Shown: in pieces, positions 8,256-15,090 of the stretch | How positions within the stretch are numbered: the first letter of the stretch is position 1 | How the letters are laid out: every line of letters begins with the position of its first letter | Origin: Streptosporangiales bacterium | GTDB taxonomy: Bacteria > Actinomycetota > Actinomycetes > Streptosporangiales > WHST01 | Direction of reading: 5' to 3' | Assembly (NCBI GenBank): GCA_009379955.1 | Contig: WHST01000057.1 | Span: 1-39,300, forward strand | Length of the DNA stretch: 39,300 bases | The notes under the pieces: generated by a model | Database searches by the model: none | What the model was told of the DNA's origin: nothing | The model's input: only the letters and a program-made list of their open reading frames with translations | Translations under genes and position numbers: made by a program

Positions 8256-8858
8256 TCACCGCGAGTCGGCGTCGGGGCGTAACGCGGCCAGAGTGACGGT
8301 GACGAGCCGGCGGACCGCGGCCTTGGACGGCAGGTCACTGGCTGCACTGAGGGCGTGCAGGCAGTAGCCGGCGAGCTCGTCAGGTGAGACATCACCGCGG
8401 AGGTCACCGGTCGCCGCGACCTCGATCAGCAGCTCCCGGAACATGTCGCGGACCTGCTGCTGCGGTCGGGCTAGGTGCTCGTCCCGATGCAGGAGCGCCA
8501 CGAGTTCGGTGCTGTGGGGCTCGTGTCGATGGCGTTGTACTCGCCGTTGGTTGATGACGGCGTAGGCCTCCAGCACCGCTGCGAGTCGCTCGCCTGCGTT
8601 GCCAGCCTGGTCCCGGACTGCGGCGAGAGTCTCGAGGTGACCGGCGATCTGACGTTGGTGCCAGGCGAGCAAGATCGCCTCGAGGTCAGGGAAGTACTTG
8701 TACAACGTCGCCCGTCCGATGCCTGTCTGCCCGGCGATCTGCGACATCGTCACCGAGAGGAGGCCGCGGTCGGCCACCAGGGTCGCCGTGGCGTCCAGGA
8801 TCGCTTCGTGCACCTCGCGGCGGTGCGCCTCGATCGTCTCGTTCCACAACTTCGGCAC
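8256..8858 (-). CDS. TetR/AcrR-family transcriptional regulator
   Basis: A 200-residue one-component regulator. The N-terminal helix-turn-helix lies in ILDATATLVADRGLLSVTMSQIAGQTGIGRATLYKYFPDLEAILLAWHQRQI (residues about 20-72), a textbook TetR signature. The C-terminal ligand domain has the usual all-helical make-up with no recognisable ligand specificity. The GTG at 8858 (VPKLWNETIEAHRR) is preferred over longer starts, because TATACT stands exactly 6 bases before it, a leaderless promoter arrangement. It is divergent from the small-membrane-protein operon at 8975-9741, and is probably its regulator. It converges with the VanW gene. The copper-related neighbours make a metal-stress role plausible but unproven. 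Confidence 0.88.
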   Translation of the reverse strand: MPKLWNETIEAHRREVHEAILDATATLVADRGLLSVTMSQIAGQTGIGRATLYKYFPDLEAILLAWHQRQIAGHLETLAAVRDQAGNAGERLAAVLEAYAVINQRRVQRHRHEPHSTELVALLHRDEHLARPQQQVRDMFRELLIEVAATGDLRGDVSPDELAGYCLHALSAASDLPSKAAVRRLVTVTLAALRPDADSR

Positions 8859-8870
8859 GACCGCAGTATA
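8859..8870 (-). promoter_or_regulatory. Leaderless -10 element of the tetR gene
   Basis: On the minus strand TATACT (8870-8865) is followed by 6 bases and then the GTG start at 8858. No ribosome site is present. The same TATACT-N6-start layout occurs at the DUF6153 gene ending at 11815. Confidence 0.6.
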
Positions 8871-8898
8871 CGCAACGACGATGCAGCGACACTCAGGA

Positions 8899-8926
8899 TT
8901 GACATGGACACTCTGTCTCGTAAACT
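8899..8926 (+). promoter_or_regulatory. Consensus sigma-A promoter for the 8975-9741 operon, with likely TetR operator
   Basis: TTGACA (8899-8904), a 16-base spacer and TAAACT (8921-8926) form an unusually good housekeeping promoter for this DNA. An imperfect inverted repeat of the TGACA/TGTCT type spans the -35 and spacer. It is a good candidate for the operator of the divergent TetR regulator, which would block RNA polymerase there. Confidence 0.6.
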
Positions 8927-8974
8927 GCCACCACGGAGATCGGACAACCTTCACCACGCGTCGGAAGGGCACAC

Positions 8975-9211
8975 ATGACAGACCCGTCCCCCTCCCCCGA
9001 CTCGAACCTCGACACCGACGGAGGGCCAGACCGCCAGTCGAGTACGGGTACACCACGCTGGGTGAAGGTGTTCGGGATCATCACCCTCGTCGTGGGCCTA
9101 CTGCTCGCCGTCCTCATGCTCACCGGCCTCGGTGGTGCGCACGGCCCTGGTCGCCATGGGGGCGAGCCAGCACCCTCCAGCGGCACGGAACACGGCGCGC
9201 AGCAGCAATGA
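8975..9211 (+). CDS. Small single-pass membrane protein of the copper-type locus, copy 1
   Basis: A 78-residue protein with a hydrophilic, Pro/Ser/Asp-rich cytoplasmic N-terminus, one membrane helix (about 29-52, PRWVKVFGIITLVVGLLLAVLML) and a Gly/His-rich tail (GGAHGPGRHGGE, GTEHGAQQQ) probably outside the cell. I do not recognise a named family. The helix-tail portion (RWVKV ... GGAH) recurs at the C-terminus of the membrane protein encoded at 12503-13477. The start has GGAAGGG upstream and a consensus promoter. It overlaps the next gene by 4 bases. The His-rich tail and multicopper oxidase nearby suggest a metal link, which is inference. Confidence 0.72.
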   Translation: MTDPSPSPDSNLDTDGGPDRQSSTGTPRWVKVFGIITLVVGLLLAVLMLTGLGGAHGPGRHGGEPAPSSGTEHGAQQQ

Positions 9212-9741
9212 CCATGCCGCCCCGACTCCGCAGGTTCGTCCTCACCGCGCATGTCGCCTCGTCGGTCGGATGGCTCGGCGCGGTCGTGGTGTTCCTGGCT
9301 CTCGCCGTCGTCGGCTTGACAAGCCCGGACGGCCAGACAGTGCGCGGCGCGTACCTCGTGATGGAGCCGGCCGCGTGGTTCGTTCTCGTCCCGCTTGCGC
9401 TCGGGTCGCTACTCACCGGGACCGTCCAGTCCCTGGGCACCACGTGGGGCCTGTTCCGGCACTACTGGGTCCTGTTCAAACTCCTGATAAACGTGGTTGC
9501 CACCATCTACCTGCTGATCTACACCCAGACCTTTGCTTCGATGGCACGCGTGGCGGCAGATCCCAGTGCCGATCTCGGCGTGGTACGGAACGCGTCCCCA
9601 GGCCTCCACGCCTCGCTCGCCCTATTGCTGCTGCTCGTGGCCATGGTGTTGGCGGTGTACAAGCCGCGGGGCATGACTCGATACGGCCAGCGCAAGCAGC
9701 GACGTAAGCAGCACCAGCGGCGTCCAGCACCCGTGCCGTAG
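9208..9741 (+). CDS. DUF2269-like four-helix integral membrane protein, copy 1
   Basis: A 177-residue membrane protein with four hydrophobic segments and a basic C-terminal tail (RYGQRKQRRKQHQRR). It shares a conserved core with the protein at 12503-13477: RLRRFVLTAHVASSVGWLG, then VMEPAAWFVLVPLALGSLLTG, WGLFRHYWVLFKL and KPRGMTRYGQRK. Histidines in helix 1 (TAHV) and in FRHYW are conserved in both, as in CopD/DUF2269-type proteins that may handle haem or copper; the function is not established. The ATG at 9208 overlaps the preceding stop, and a second ATG at 9214 is possible. The stop codon lies in the loop of a strong bidirectional hairpin. Confidence 0.75.
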   Translation: MTMPPRLRRFVLTAHVASSVGWLGAVVVFLALAVVGLTSPDGQTVRGAYLVMEPAAWFVLVPLALGSLLTGTVQSLGTTWGLFRHYWVLFKLLINVVATIYLLIYTQTFASMARVAADPSADLGVVRNASPGLHASLALLLLLVAMVLAVYKPRGMTRYGQRKQRRKQHQRRPAPVP

Positions 9742-9761
9742 GCAGCGACCGGCACGGGTGC
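9727..9761. terminator. Bidirectional hairpin terminator (12-bp perfect stem)
   Basis: GCACCCGTGCCG (9727-9738) and CGGCACGGGTGC (9750-9761) form a perfect 12-bp stem with an 11-base loop that contains the stop codon of the upstream gene. It lies between convergent genes, so it can stop transcription from both sides. There is no T-run, as is common in actinomycetes. Confidence 0.75.
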
Positions 9762-9786
9762 TCGAGTCGAGATCCGCGAACGTCCC

Positions 9787-11274
9787 TCAATCGCGATAAC
9801 CGAGGGCGGTCATCATTCCCGCCTCGCCGTGATAGACGTTGTGGCAGTGCGTCAGCCATTGTCCGGGGTTGTCGGCGTCGAAGTCGCACGTAATCGTCTG
9901 CTTGGGGAGCACGATCGCGGTGTCCTTGCGCGGGCCGTCGTCGCCGATCTGGAACGTGTGCCCGTGGATGTGCATCGGGTGCCACATCGTCGTGCTGTTG
10001 CGGAAGGTCACGCGTACCCGTTGACCCTCGCGGATGGGCAGCGATCTCTTCGGATCGTACCGGCGCCCGTTGATGGCCCAGTCATAATCCATCATCCCGC
10101 CGGTGAGCTCCAGGTCGTGGTTGATGTCAGGCGCCTTGGCCCTCAGTCGGACGTCGTCGGCCGCCCGGAGCGCCGCGTAGCGAAGGACCTTCCCGTCCAG
10201 TTCACGGGGACGTTCGGAAACCGGTGGGACCTCACCCGAGCCGGTGCGAACCAGAGCACGCGCCGTCGCCTTCTTGCCCTCGGCGAGGGCGGTGAGCGGA
10301 AACACGCCGTCACCGAGCCTGACCACGACGTCGTACCGCTCACCCATGCCGACCAACAGCGCATCGGTCTCCACCGGCACGAGGGGGAACCCATCGGCAT
10401 GTGTGACCCGCATCATGTGCCCACCGAGTGCGACCCGGAACGCCGTGTCGCTTCCGGCGTTGATGAACCGGATACGCACCCGCTGTCGGGGCTTGGCGCG
10501 AAGGGTTCGCGGAGCCGCGGCCACTCGCCCGTTGACCAGGAAATATAGGTACCTCACGTCACCGGCGTCACCGCCGAGCAGCTCGCTGGTGGCTCCCATG
10601 AGCATCGGTCCGTCCATGTCCTCGCCACCGTGATCCATGCCTCCCATCCCGTTGCGTACTGTCTCGAACACCTGGTCAGGTGTGTACCCGGTACCGTCGA
10701 TCCAGTCGTCGAGGACAACCGTCCACTCCGCGTCGTAGGCTCCAGGCTCGTCGGGAGCCTCGACGATGAGCGGCGCGTAGAGCCCACGGTCGAGCTGCAC
10801 GCCGCTGTGCGGATGGAACCAGTACGTGCCGGCATCGGCCGCCACGAAACGGTAGGCGAAGGTCGCACCCTTCGCGACCGCCGCCTGCGTGACGTCAGGC
10901 ACGCCGTCCATGTCGTTGCGCAACGCCACCCCGTGCCAGTGGATCGTCGTCTTCGCTGGAAGCCTGTTGACGAGCGCAGCCTCCACGACGTCCCCTCGGC
11001 GGACGCGGATCTCGCTACCCGGTAACACGCCGTCGTAGGTCCAGGTCTGGACTGTCGGGCCACCGAGGTCGACAGTCTCAACGACGGCCCGCAGTGTGTA
11101 CTTGCGGATTCGGCCGGTCGTGCGTCGCGCGGCCTCTACGGCTCTTACCCGATTGTCCGTCGGAGTGATCAGCCGCGGGCTGGCCGTGTCGTTCGAGCCG
11201 CAGGCCGCCAGGACGGAGAGTGTCGGTACGGCAAGTCCGGCGCGGAGCAGGCCACGGCGGTCGATGGTGGACAT
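9787..11274 (-). CDS. Multicopper oxidase (CueO/SufI-type), Tat-exported lipoprotein
   Basis: A 495-residue periplasmic-side copper oxidase. The N-terminus has a twin-arginine signal (DRRGLLRAG, residues 5-13) that ends in a lipobox, LAAC at 22-25, so it should be folded before export and then lipid-anchored. The copper ligands are all present: HWHG at 112-115, HPH at 154-156, HPMHIHGH near 435-442, and the type 1 site HCHNVYHGEAGM at 476-487. A Met/His-rich loop (residues 210-227, GMGGMDHGGEDMDG) resembles the cuprous-ion docking segments of CueO. It probably oxidises Cu(I) to less toxic Cu(II). The start at 11274 has GGAGA nearby and the correct signal peptide; longer starts are spurious. 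It is downstream of the DUF6153 gene on the same strand. Confidence 0.92.
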   Translation of the reverse strand: MSTIDRRGLLRAGLAVPTLSVLAACGSNDTASPRLITPTDNRVRAVEAARRTTGRIRKYTLRAVVETVDLGGPTVQTWTYDGVLPGSEIRVRRGDVVEAALVNRLPAKTTIHWHGVALRNDMDGVPDVTQAAVAKGATFAYRFVAADAGTYWFHPHSGVQLDRGLYAPLIVEAPDEPGAYDAEWTVVLDDWIDGTGYTPDQVFETVRNGMGGMDHGGEDMDGPMLMGATSELLGGDAGDVRYLYFLVNGRVAAAPRTLRAKPRQRVRIRFINAGSDTAFRVALGGHMMRVTHADGFPLVPVETDALLVGMGERYDVVVRLGDGVFPLTALAEGKKATARALVRTGSGEVPPVSERPRELDGKVLRYAALRAADDVRLRAKAPDINHDLELTGGMMDYDWAINGRRYDPKRSLPIREGQRVRVTFRNSTTMWHPMHIHGHTFQIGDDGPRKDTAIVLPKQTITCDFDADNPGQWLTHCHNVYHGEAGMMTALGYRD

Positions 11275-11386
11275 GAATGGTCTCCTCGTGCATACAGGAC
11301 GTCCCGTCGCGCACAGCACGCGACATGGCGGATAGGGGGCAGCGCGGCATGCCACAACCCGTGGGTTGGCGCCTCCGCGCGACCCT

Positions 11387-11815
11387 CTACGTCCGCAGCA
11401 CGCAGAGTTGATGTAACGACAGTGACCGGGGCGACGACAGGCCGGCCACACGGATGTCGACTCGAACACTCAGGTGGCCCGTGGTTCGGGTGGTTCGCAG
11501 CGGTGAACCGCGCCGCACGCCGAGTAACAACGCGCCGAGAAGGATCGCGAGGCACGCCGGCATCAGGTCGATGTCACCGGGACTGCGGGAACTGCTGAGC
11601 CGCGACTCGTAACCGCCCGGCGAGACGGTAGGCGCCATGTGATGTACCGAACCGGACGCGCTGCTGCTCGCCGCCATCCCCGGCATCCCGAGGTGGCGGT
11701 CGCCCGGACCACCGAGCGCATGCATGGCCAGGAACCCGGCCAGCACGATGACGAGCAGAATCCAGCGCGGCACGGCCGCCGACCCACCCGTCGCCCCACC
11801 GTGCCACAGCCGCAT
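11387..11815 (-). CDS. DUF6153 family membrane protein, copy 1
   Basis: A 142-residue protein. The N-terminal segment WILLVIVLAGFLAMHALG is typical of DUF6153, followed by a Met/His/Ser-rich extracytoplasmic stretch, a second hydrophobic segment (LMPACLAILLGALLLGV) and a C-terminus with the LSLHQLCVLRT ending that corresponds to the SLSELxVLRI tail of the family. The role of DUF6153 is unknown, but members often accompany DUF305 and copper genes in actinomycetes. The ATG at 11815 is preceded by TATACT at a 6-base distance, so translation is probably leaderless. It is 112 bases upstream of the multicopper oxidase gene on the same strand and may be co-transcribed. The CsoR-like operator lies about 55 bases upstream. 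Confidence 0.78.
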   Translation of the reverse strand: MRLWHGGATGGSAAVPRWILLVIVLAGFLAMHALGGPGDRHLGMPGMAASSSASGSVHHMAPTVSPGGYESRLSSSRSPGDIDLMPACLAILLGALLLGVRRGSPLRTTRTTGHLSVRVDIRVAGLSSPRSLSLHQLCVLRT

Positions 11816-11827
11816 GCGGCCAGTATA
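11816..11827 (-). promoter_or_regulatory. Leaderless -10 element of the DUF6153-multicopper oxidase unit
   Basis: TATACT on the minus strand (11827-11822) is separated by 6 bases from the ATG at 11815, and no ribosome site is present. It matches the tetR promoter in both hexamer and spacing. Confidence 0.6.
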
Positions 11828-11868
11828 GAGATGGCAGGCTGCTTCTCGATATGAACGATGACCGTCGC

Positions 11869-11885
11869 ATACCCTAGTGGGGTAT
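11869..11885. promoter_or_regulatory. CsoR-type copper operator between DUF6153 and glutaredoxin-like genes
   Basis: ATACCC-TAGT-GGGGTAT is a G-tract/C-tract dyad of the kind bound by CsoR copper-sensing repressors in actinomycetes. It sits between two divergent genes, 54 bases from one start and 25 from the other. One C is missing from the left arm compared with the site at 13782. Confidence 0.62.
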
Positions 11886-11909
11886 ACGAGTCTTGGCGAC
11901 GGGAGTGAG

Positions 11910-12200
11910 ATGGCCACCAACCACCAGACCGACGGCGGCATCGTGGTGTACGGAACGGGTTGGTGCCCCGACGTTGCCGCCATTCGGTCGGCACTGGAGC
12001 GGGCCGGAGTCGCCTACACGTACTACGACATCGACACCGACAAGAAGGCGCAGAAGGTGGTGCGCCGCACGCAACGAGGCGGCAGAACGGTTCCGATGGT
12101 GACGACTCCCGCAGGTGCCGTGATGATCGAACCTACCCCGGCCGAGGTGCTCGCCACCGTCGAGTCCGCAGACCGCACCACGTCGCAGGAAGCTCATTGA
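11910..12200 (+). CDS. Glutaredoxin-like (monothiol CPDV) small redox protein
   Basis: A 96-residue cytoplasmic protein with a thioredoxin fold of the glutaredoxin class: VVYGTGWCPDVAAIRSALERAGVAYTYYDIDTD, then the cis-proline GGRTVPMV and a C-terminal helix. The active site has a single cysteine (Cys-Pro-Asp-Val), whereas dithiol glutaredoxins and NrdH have CxxC. Such proteins reduce mixed disulfides with low-molecular thiols (mycothiol in actinomycetes) or are mycoredoxin-like; only one Cys argues for the monothiol mode. The ATG at 11910 follows GGGAGTGA. The CsoR-like dyad 25 bases upstream suggests copper induction. Confidence 0.78.
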   Translation: MATNHQTDGGIVVYGTGWCPDVAAIRSALERAGVAYTYYDIDTDKKAQKVVRRTQRGGRTVPMVTTPAGAVMIEPTPAEVLATVESADRTTSQEAH

Positions 12201-12226
12201 CGGCGGGCGACGTTGTCTGCCCGACC

Positions 12227-12657
12227 ACGGGCAAGACCTGGGTAAGGCGCCACGGGAGACTCGCAGCTCGTACGGTCAATGAGTACCGACCCCAGGAACG
12301 ATCGGGCCATGAACGAGGGACGTCGGGGAGCAGGTCCGTCTCAACCCGACGCACCTGCCCATCCACACCCGACCGGACGGACGCCGCACCGCGCGGCGCG
12401 CTGATCCGCCGGTCGCTGTTCCTGCACACCGTCATCTCGGTATTGCTCGGCAGCGAGCTGGCGGACCGAGAGCCCTGCGCTGGACCAGGCGATCACCGCG
12501 ACCTACCACCGCGTCGGGATCACCGCGGACCCGTAGACCTGGACCGGCCAGGGCCCGCTGCTGGCCGATCTCGCCGAGGTGCTCGCGAGCATTGACGATG
12601 CGGCCGCGGTCGAGCTGGCCGCTCGGCTCCATGCCGATGTGGTACGCGCGTTTTCCG
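12227..12657 (+). pseudogene. Remnant of a VirB4/TraC-type conjugation ATPase gene
   Basis: Three pieces in different frames can be read in order on the plus strand: VRLNPTHLPIHTRPDGRRTA (about 12333-12392), ALIRRSLFLHTVISVLLGSEL (about 12398-12460) and ALDQAITATYHRVGITADP, an in-frame TAG at 12535, then GPLLADLAEVLASIDD up to AFSG near 12657. These match the middle of the VirB4-like ATPases of actinobacterial conjugative elements, as I remember their conserved text. Two frameshifts and a stop make it non-functional. It lies over the 3' end of the opposite-strand membrane protein gene, so the remnant marks an old integrative element border. The stretch 12201-12330 shows nothing further that I can identify with confidence. 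Confidence 0.7.
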
Positions 12658-13477
12658 GCCTGGCGGTCTGCTGCTGCTCCTGGTTCTCACGTGGGGTGCT
12701 GCCATCCGGGTCGTGGGCCCCGCCTCCAGGACCGGCGAGGAAAGTGATCATGGCGGCCGCAAACGCGACGACGCCGCCGATGAAGGCAGACACCTTCACC
12801 CACCGTCGCTTGTGTCGGCCGCGATCGAACCCCGCGCCGCTGTCGTCGCCGGTCTCACGGTTGAGGGGACCGTCTGAGCCACCTGTGCGGTCAGGCGTGC
12901 TCGCCGAGGTGCTCATCGCCGTGGCGGCCGTCGTCAGATCTGCGCGCCGGCCCTGCTGCTTACGGCGGTGCTCGCGTTGTTTGCGTTGCCCGTACGGGGT
13001 CAGGGCGCGTGGCTTGCCCACGGCCAGCACTGTGGCCAGCAGCAACCCGGTCAGGGCGAGCAGAGCGTGGTCCCTGGGTGTGCCTGCCAGCGCGCGGAGC
13101 TGGTCTGCGGACGATGTCGGGTCTGCCGCTACTCCTGCCGCAGGGCCGAGTGTTCCCGTCATGAACGCCAGTAAGACGATGGTGGACACGGTGGCGATCA
13201 CGAGTTTGAACAAGACCCAGTAGTGTCGGAGCAGGCCCCACACGGTGCCCGATGCCATGACAATCCCGGTCAGCAGCGAGGCGAAGGCAAACGGGACGAG
13301 GACGTACCAGCCGGTCGGCTCCATCACGAGCAGGGCGCCCCGCACGGTCTGAGGATCCTGGCTGGTCAACGCGACGATGGCGATTCCAACGAAGGCGACG
13401 ACGACGCCGAGCCAGCCGACGGAGGACACGACATGGGCGGTGAGCACGAACTTTCGTAGGCGGGTCGGCAGGACCAT
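12503..13477 (-). CDS. DUF2269-like membrane protein fused to a small-TM domain, copy 2, with run-on 3' end
   Basis: Residues 1-155 match the copy at 9208-9741 (RLRKFVLTAHVVSSVGWLG, WGLLRHYWVLFKL, KPRALTPYGQRK). After a hydrophilic linker comes a fifth helix with RRWVKVSAFIGGVVAFAAAM and GGGAHDPDG, which matches the separate small protein at 8975-9211. So the two polypeptides of copy 1, encoded small-then-large, are here one fusion in the order large-then-small. From about base 12657 the frame runs antisense through the VirB4 remnant, adding about 50 residues of unrelated sequence (rich in Ser/Ala) before a stop at 12503, so the native end was probably lost. The start at 13477 shares one base with the upstream stop. 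Confidence 0.75.
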   Translation of the reverse strand: MVLPTRLRKFVLTAHVVSSVGWLGVVVAFVGIAIVALTSQDPQTVRGALLVMEPTGWYVLVPFAFASLLTGIVMASGTVWGLLRHYWVLFKLVIATVSTIVLLAFMTGTLGPAAGVAADPTSSADQLRALAGTPRDHALLALTGLLLATVLAVGKPRALTPYGQRKQREHRRKQQGRRADLTTAATAMSTSASTPDRTGGSDGPLNRETGDDSGAGFDRGRHKRRWVKVSAFIGGVVAFAAAMITFLAGPGGGAHDPDGSTPRENQEQQQTARPENARTTSAWSRAASSTAAASSMLASTSARSASSGPWPVQVYGSAVIPTRW

Positions 13478-13668
13478 CAGTGATCCATCCCACCCATGCC
13501 ACCCACGACGAGGGGGATGACGAACATGCTGAGGAGCATCGCCAGGGACGCGCCACAGACGACGATCCCCACCACCCACACCCATATCGGTGTCCGGGCG
13601 GTCGACACGCGGTCCGGCCTCACGCGGGCGTCGTCGGCGGAGTCGGAGTAGCGGGTCAGGTCAGCCAT
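13477..13668 (-). CDS. Small single-pass membrane protein upstream of the DUF2269-like copy 2
   Basis: A 63-residue protein with a charged N-terminus, one membrane helix (TPIWVWVVGIVVCGASLAMLLSMFV) and a short Met/Gly tail ending GGMGGMDH. The Met- and His-containing tail is like copper-handling tails, which is only suggestive. The ATG at 13668 follows AGGAG with a 6-base gap. The stop shares one base with the start of the next gene (TGATG), so they are co-translated. No family name recognised. Confidence 0.68.
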   Translation of the reverse strand: MADLTRYSDSADDARVRPDRVSTARTPIWVWVVGIVVCGASLAMLLSMFVIPLVVGGMGGMDH

Positions 13669-13781
13669 CTGTGTCTCCTGACGTTGCACGTGGTTGTCGA
13701 AGCCCTCTTGTGGACACAACGGGAACAATGATCGCCTGGCAGCGGGGTCTCAGTAGTCACGCGGGCACGGTATTTGCGGCG

Positions 13782-13797
13782 TACCCCTGACGGGGTA
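13782..13797. promoter_or_regulatory. CsoR-type copper operator (TACCCC-N4-GGGGTA)
   Basis: A perfect 6-4-6 dyad, TACCCCTGACGGGGTA, the classic actinobacterial CsoR operator form. It lies between the small membrane protein gene (start 13668, minus) and the histidine kinase gene (start 13855, plus), so it could control either or both. Confidence 0.7.
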
Positions 13798-13800
13798 GGC

Positions 13801-13821
13801 GAATGCCCCCGTGGGGCGTTC
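13801..13821. promoter_or_regulatory. Second GC-rich dyad next to the CsoR-type site
   Basis: GAATGCCCC and GGGGCGTTC are inverted around CGT with one mismatch. It begins four bases after the CsoR-like site and 34-54 bases before the histidine kinase start, over the likely -35 region. It may be a separate regulator's site or a half-degenerate copper operator. Confidence 0.4.
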
Positions 13822-13842
13822 TGGTCCGCTTTGCTCGGCGCA

Positions 13843-13857
13843 TACGCTGATGGCGTG
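13843..13857 (+). promoter_or_regulatory. Leaderless -10 and GTG start of the histidine kinase gene
   Basis: TACGCT (13843-13848) is followed by 6 bases and GTG at 13855, with no ribosome site. This spacing repeats that of the tetR, DUF6153, arsR and sialidase-like genes and decides the kinase start. Confidence 0.55.
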
Positions 13858-15090
13858 AGTGGCGAGAGCCGTGTGAGGCGGTGGAAGCGGACCGCGCGAT
13901 CCCATCCGTTCGCCGCGGACGTGGTCGTCGCGGTCATGCTGTGCGGTGCCGCCCTGATCGACAACGCCGCGAACACATGGCACGACGGTTCGACGGTGAG
14001 CGGCCCCGCGACCCTCGTGACCGTAGCTGCTGCCTACGGCGCGATGCTCTGCCGGCGCCGCTGGCCGGTTGCGGGGGCGGCGGTCACCGTCGTAGCCGCC
14101 GCGGTCTACATGGTGCTGAGCAGCCTCGACTGGTGGATCGCGCCTGCGCCGATGATCGCCCTCTACCACCTGGCCGTCACCCGCGACGACCGACGCGGGC
14201 TGCTCGTCGCCGGCGGCCTGACGGCGTTGGTGCTGGTAGCCGCCCCCACCGTGGTCACCTTCGCCTCGTGGTGGGATGCGTCGGGGTCGCACGGCCCGCA
14301 CGCCGCAGTGGCCGCGGCGTGCGGCCTGGCGCTCGCCGCCGGTGACGCTGCGCGCAGCCGACGCGACTACTTGGCCGAGGTCGAGGAGCGGGCCCACCGG
14401 GCCGAGCGCAGCCGCGAGGAGGAGGCTAGGCGTCGGGTGACGGAGGAGCGCCTGCGCATCGCACGTGACCTACACGACAGCATGGGGCATCACCTCGCGG
14501 TCATCAATGCGCAGGCGGGTATGGCCGTGCACGTGTTCCACGAACAGCCGGCCACCGGGCTCCAGGCGCTCGGTCACATCAGGCAGGCGAGCCGGGCCGC
14601 GCTGGACGACCTGCGGGACACCGTCGGGCTGCTGCGCCAGCCGGGTGAGCCCGCCGCTCCCACCGAGCCGACCGTGGGGATCTGTGGCGTCAGCGACCTC
14701 GTCTCCAAGTTCCGCGGATCGGGGATGCGAGTCGAGCACGAGGTCTATGGCCGCGTCCGCCCGCTTCCACCGGCCGCCGACCTGACCGCCTACCGCGTGG
14801 TCCAGGAGTCTCTCACCAACGTCCAGAAACACGCCGAGGGCGCGGCCGTGCGGGTCCAGCTCAGCTTCGGCCCTGAGGCTCTCCACGTCGTGGTGGAGGA
14901 CAAGGGTAATGGCCGACCACCGCCCGCTACCGAGGTCACCTCGCCGCCCGCTCTGAACGGCGCAGGGCACGGCATCGTAGGGATGCGGGAGCGTGTCTCA
15001 GCCGTCGGCGGCAGCCTCGAAGCCGGGTCGCGGCCGGGCGGAGGTTTCCAGGTCAGCGCGGTGCTTCCGATGGCGAGCGGTCAGCCATGA
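13855..15090 (+). CDS. NarL/DesK-type sensor histidine kinase
   Basis: A 411-residue membrane kinase. The N-terminal half has four to five membrane helices (about 20-165) with short loops and no separate sensor domain. A coiled coil (about 170-200) leads into the HisKA_3 dimerisation box ERLRIARDLHDSMGHHLAVI with phospho-acceptor His207. The C-terminal ATPase domain has an N-box YRVVQESLTNVQKHA and a G-box GHGIVGMRERVSAVGG. It pairs with the response regulator that follows, overlapping by 4 bases. The signal is unknown; the CsoR-type dyad 58 bases upstream and the DUF6153/DUF305 neighbours suggest that the pair belongs to the copper section, but it may respond to envelope stress instead. Confidence 0.9.
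   Translation: MSGESRVRRWKRTARSHPFAADVVVAVMLCGAALIDNAANTWHDGSTVSGPATLVTVAAAYGAMLCRRRWPVAGAAVTVVAAAVYMVLSSLDWWIAPAPMIALYHLAVTRDDRRGLLVAGGLTALVLVAAPTVVTFASWWDASGSHGPHAAVAAACGLALAAGDAARSRRDYLAEVEERAHRAERSREEEARRRVTEERLRIARDLHDSMGHHLAVINAQAGMAVHVFHEQPATGLQALGHIRQASRAALDDLRDTVGLLRQPGEPAAPTEPTVGICGVSDLVSKFRGSGMRVEHEVYGRVRPLPPAADLTAYRVVQESLTNVQKHAEGAAVRVQLSFGPEALHVVVEDKGNGRPPPATEVTSPPALNGAGHGIVGMRERVSAVGGSLEAGSRPGGGFQVSAVLPMASGQP

Noticed and set aside
12503-12657. A real C-terminal domain of the DUF2269-like fusion protein (Ser/Ala-rich end)
   Set aside because: These codons are antisense to recognisable VirB4 text, so they are run-on sequence and not a domain.
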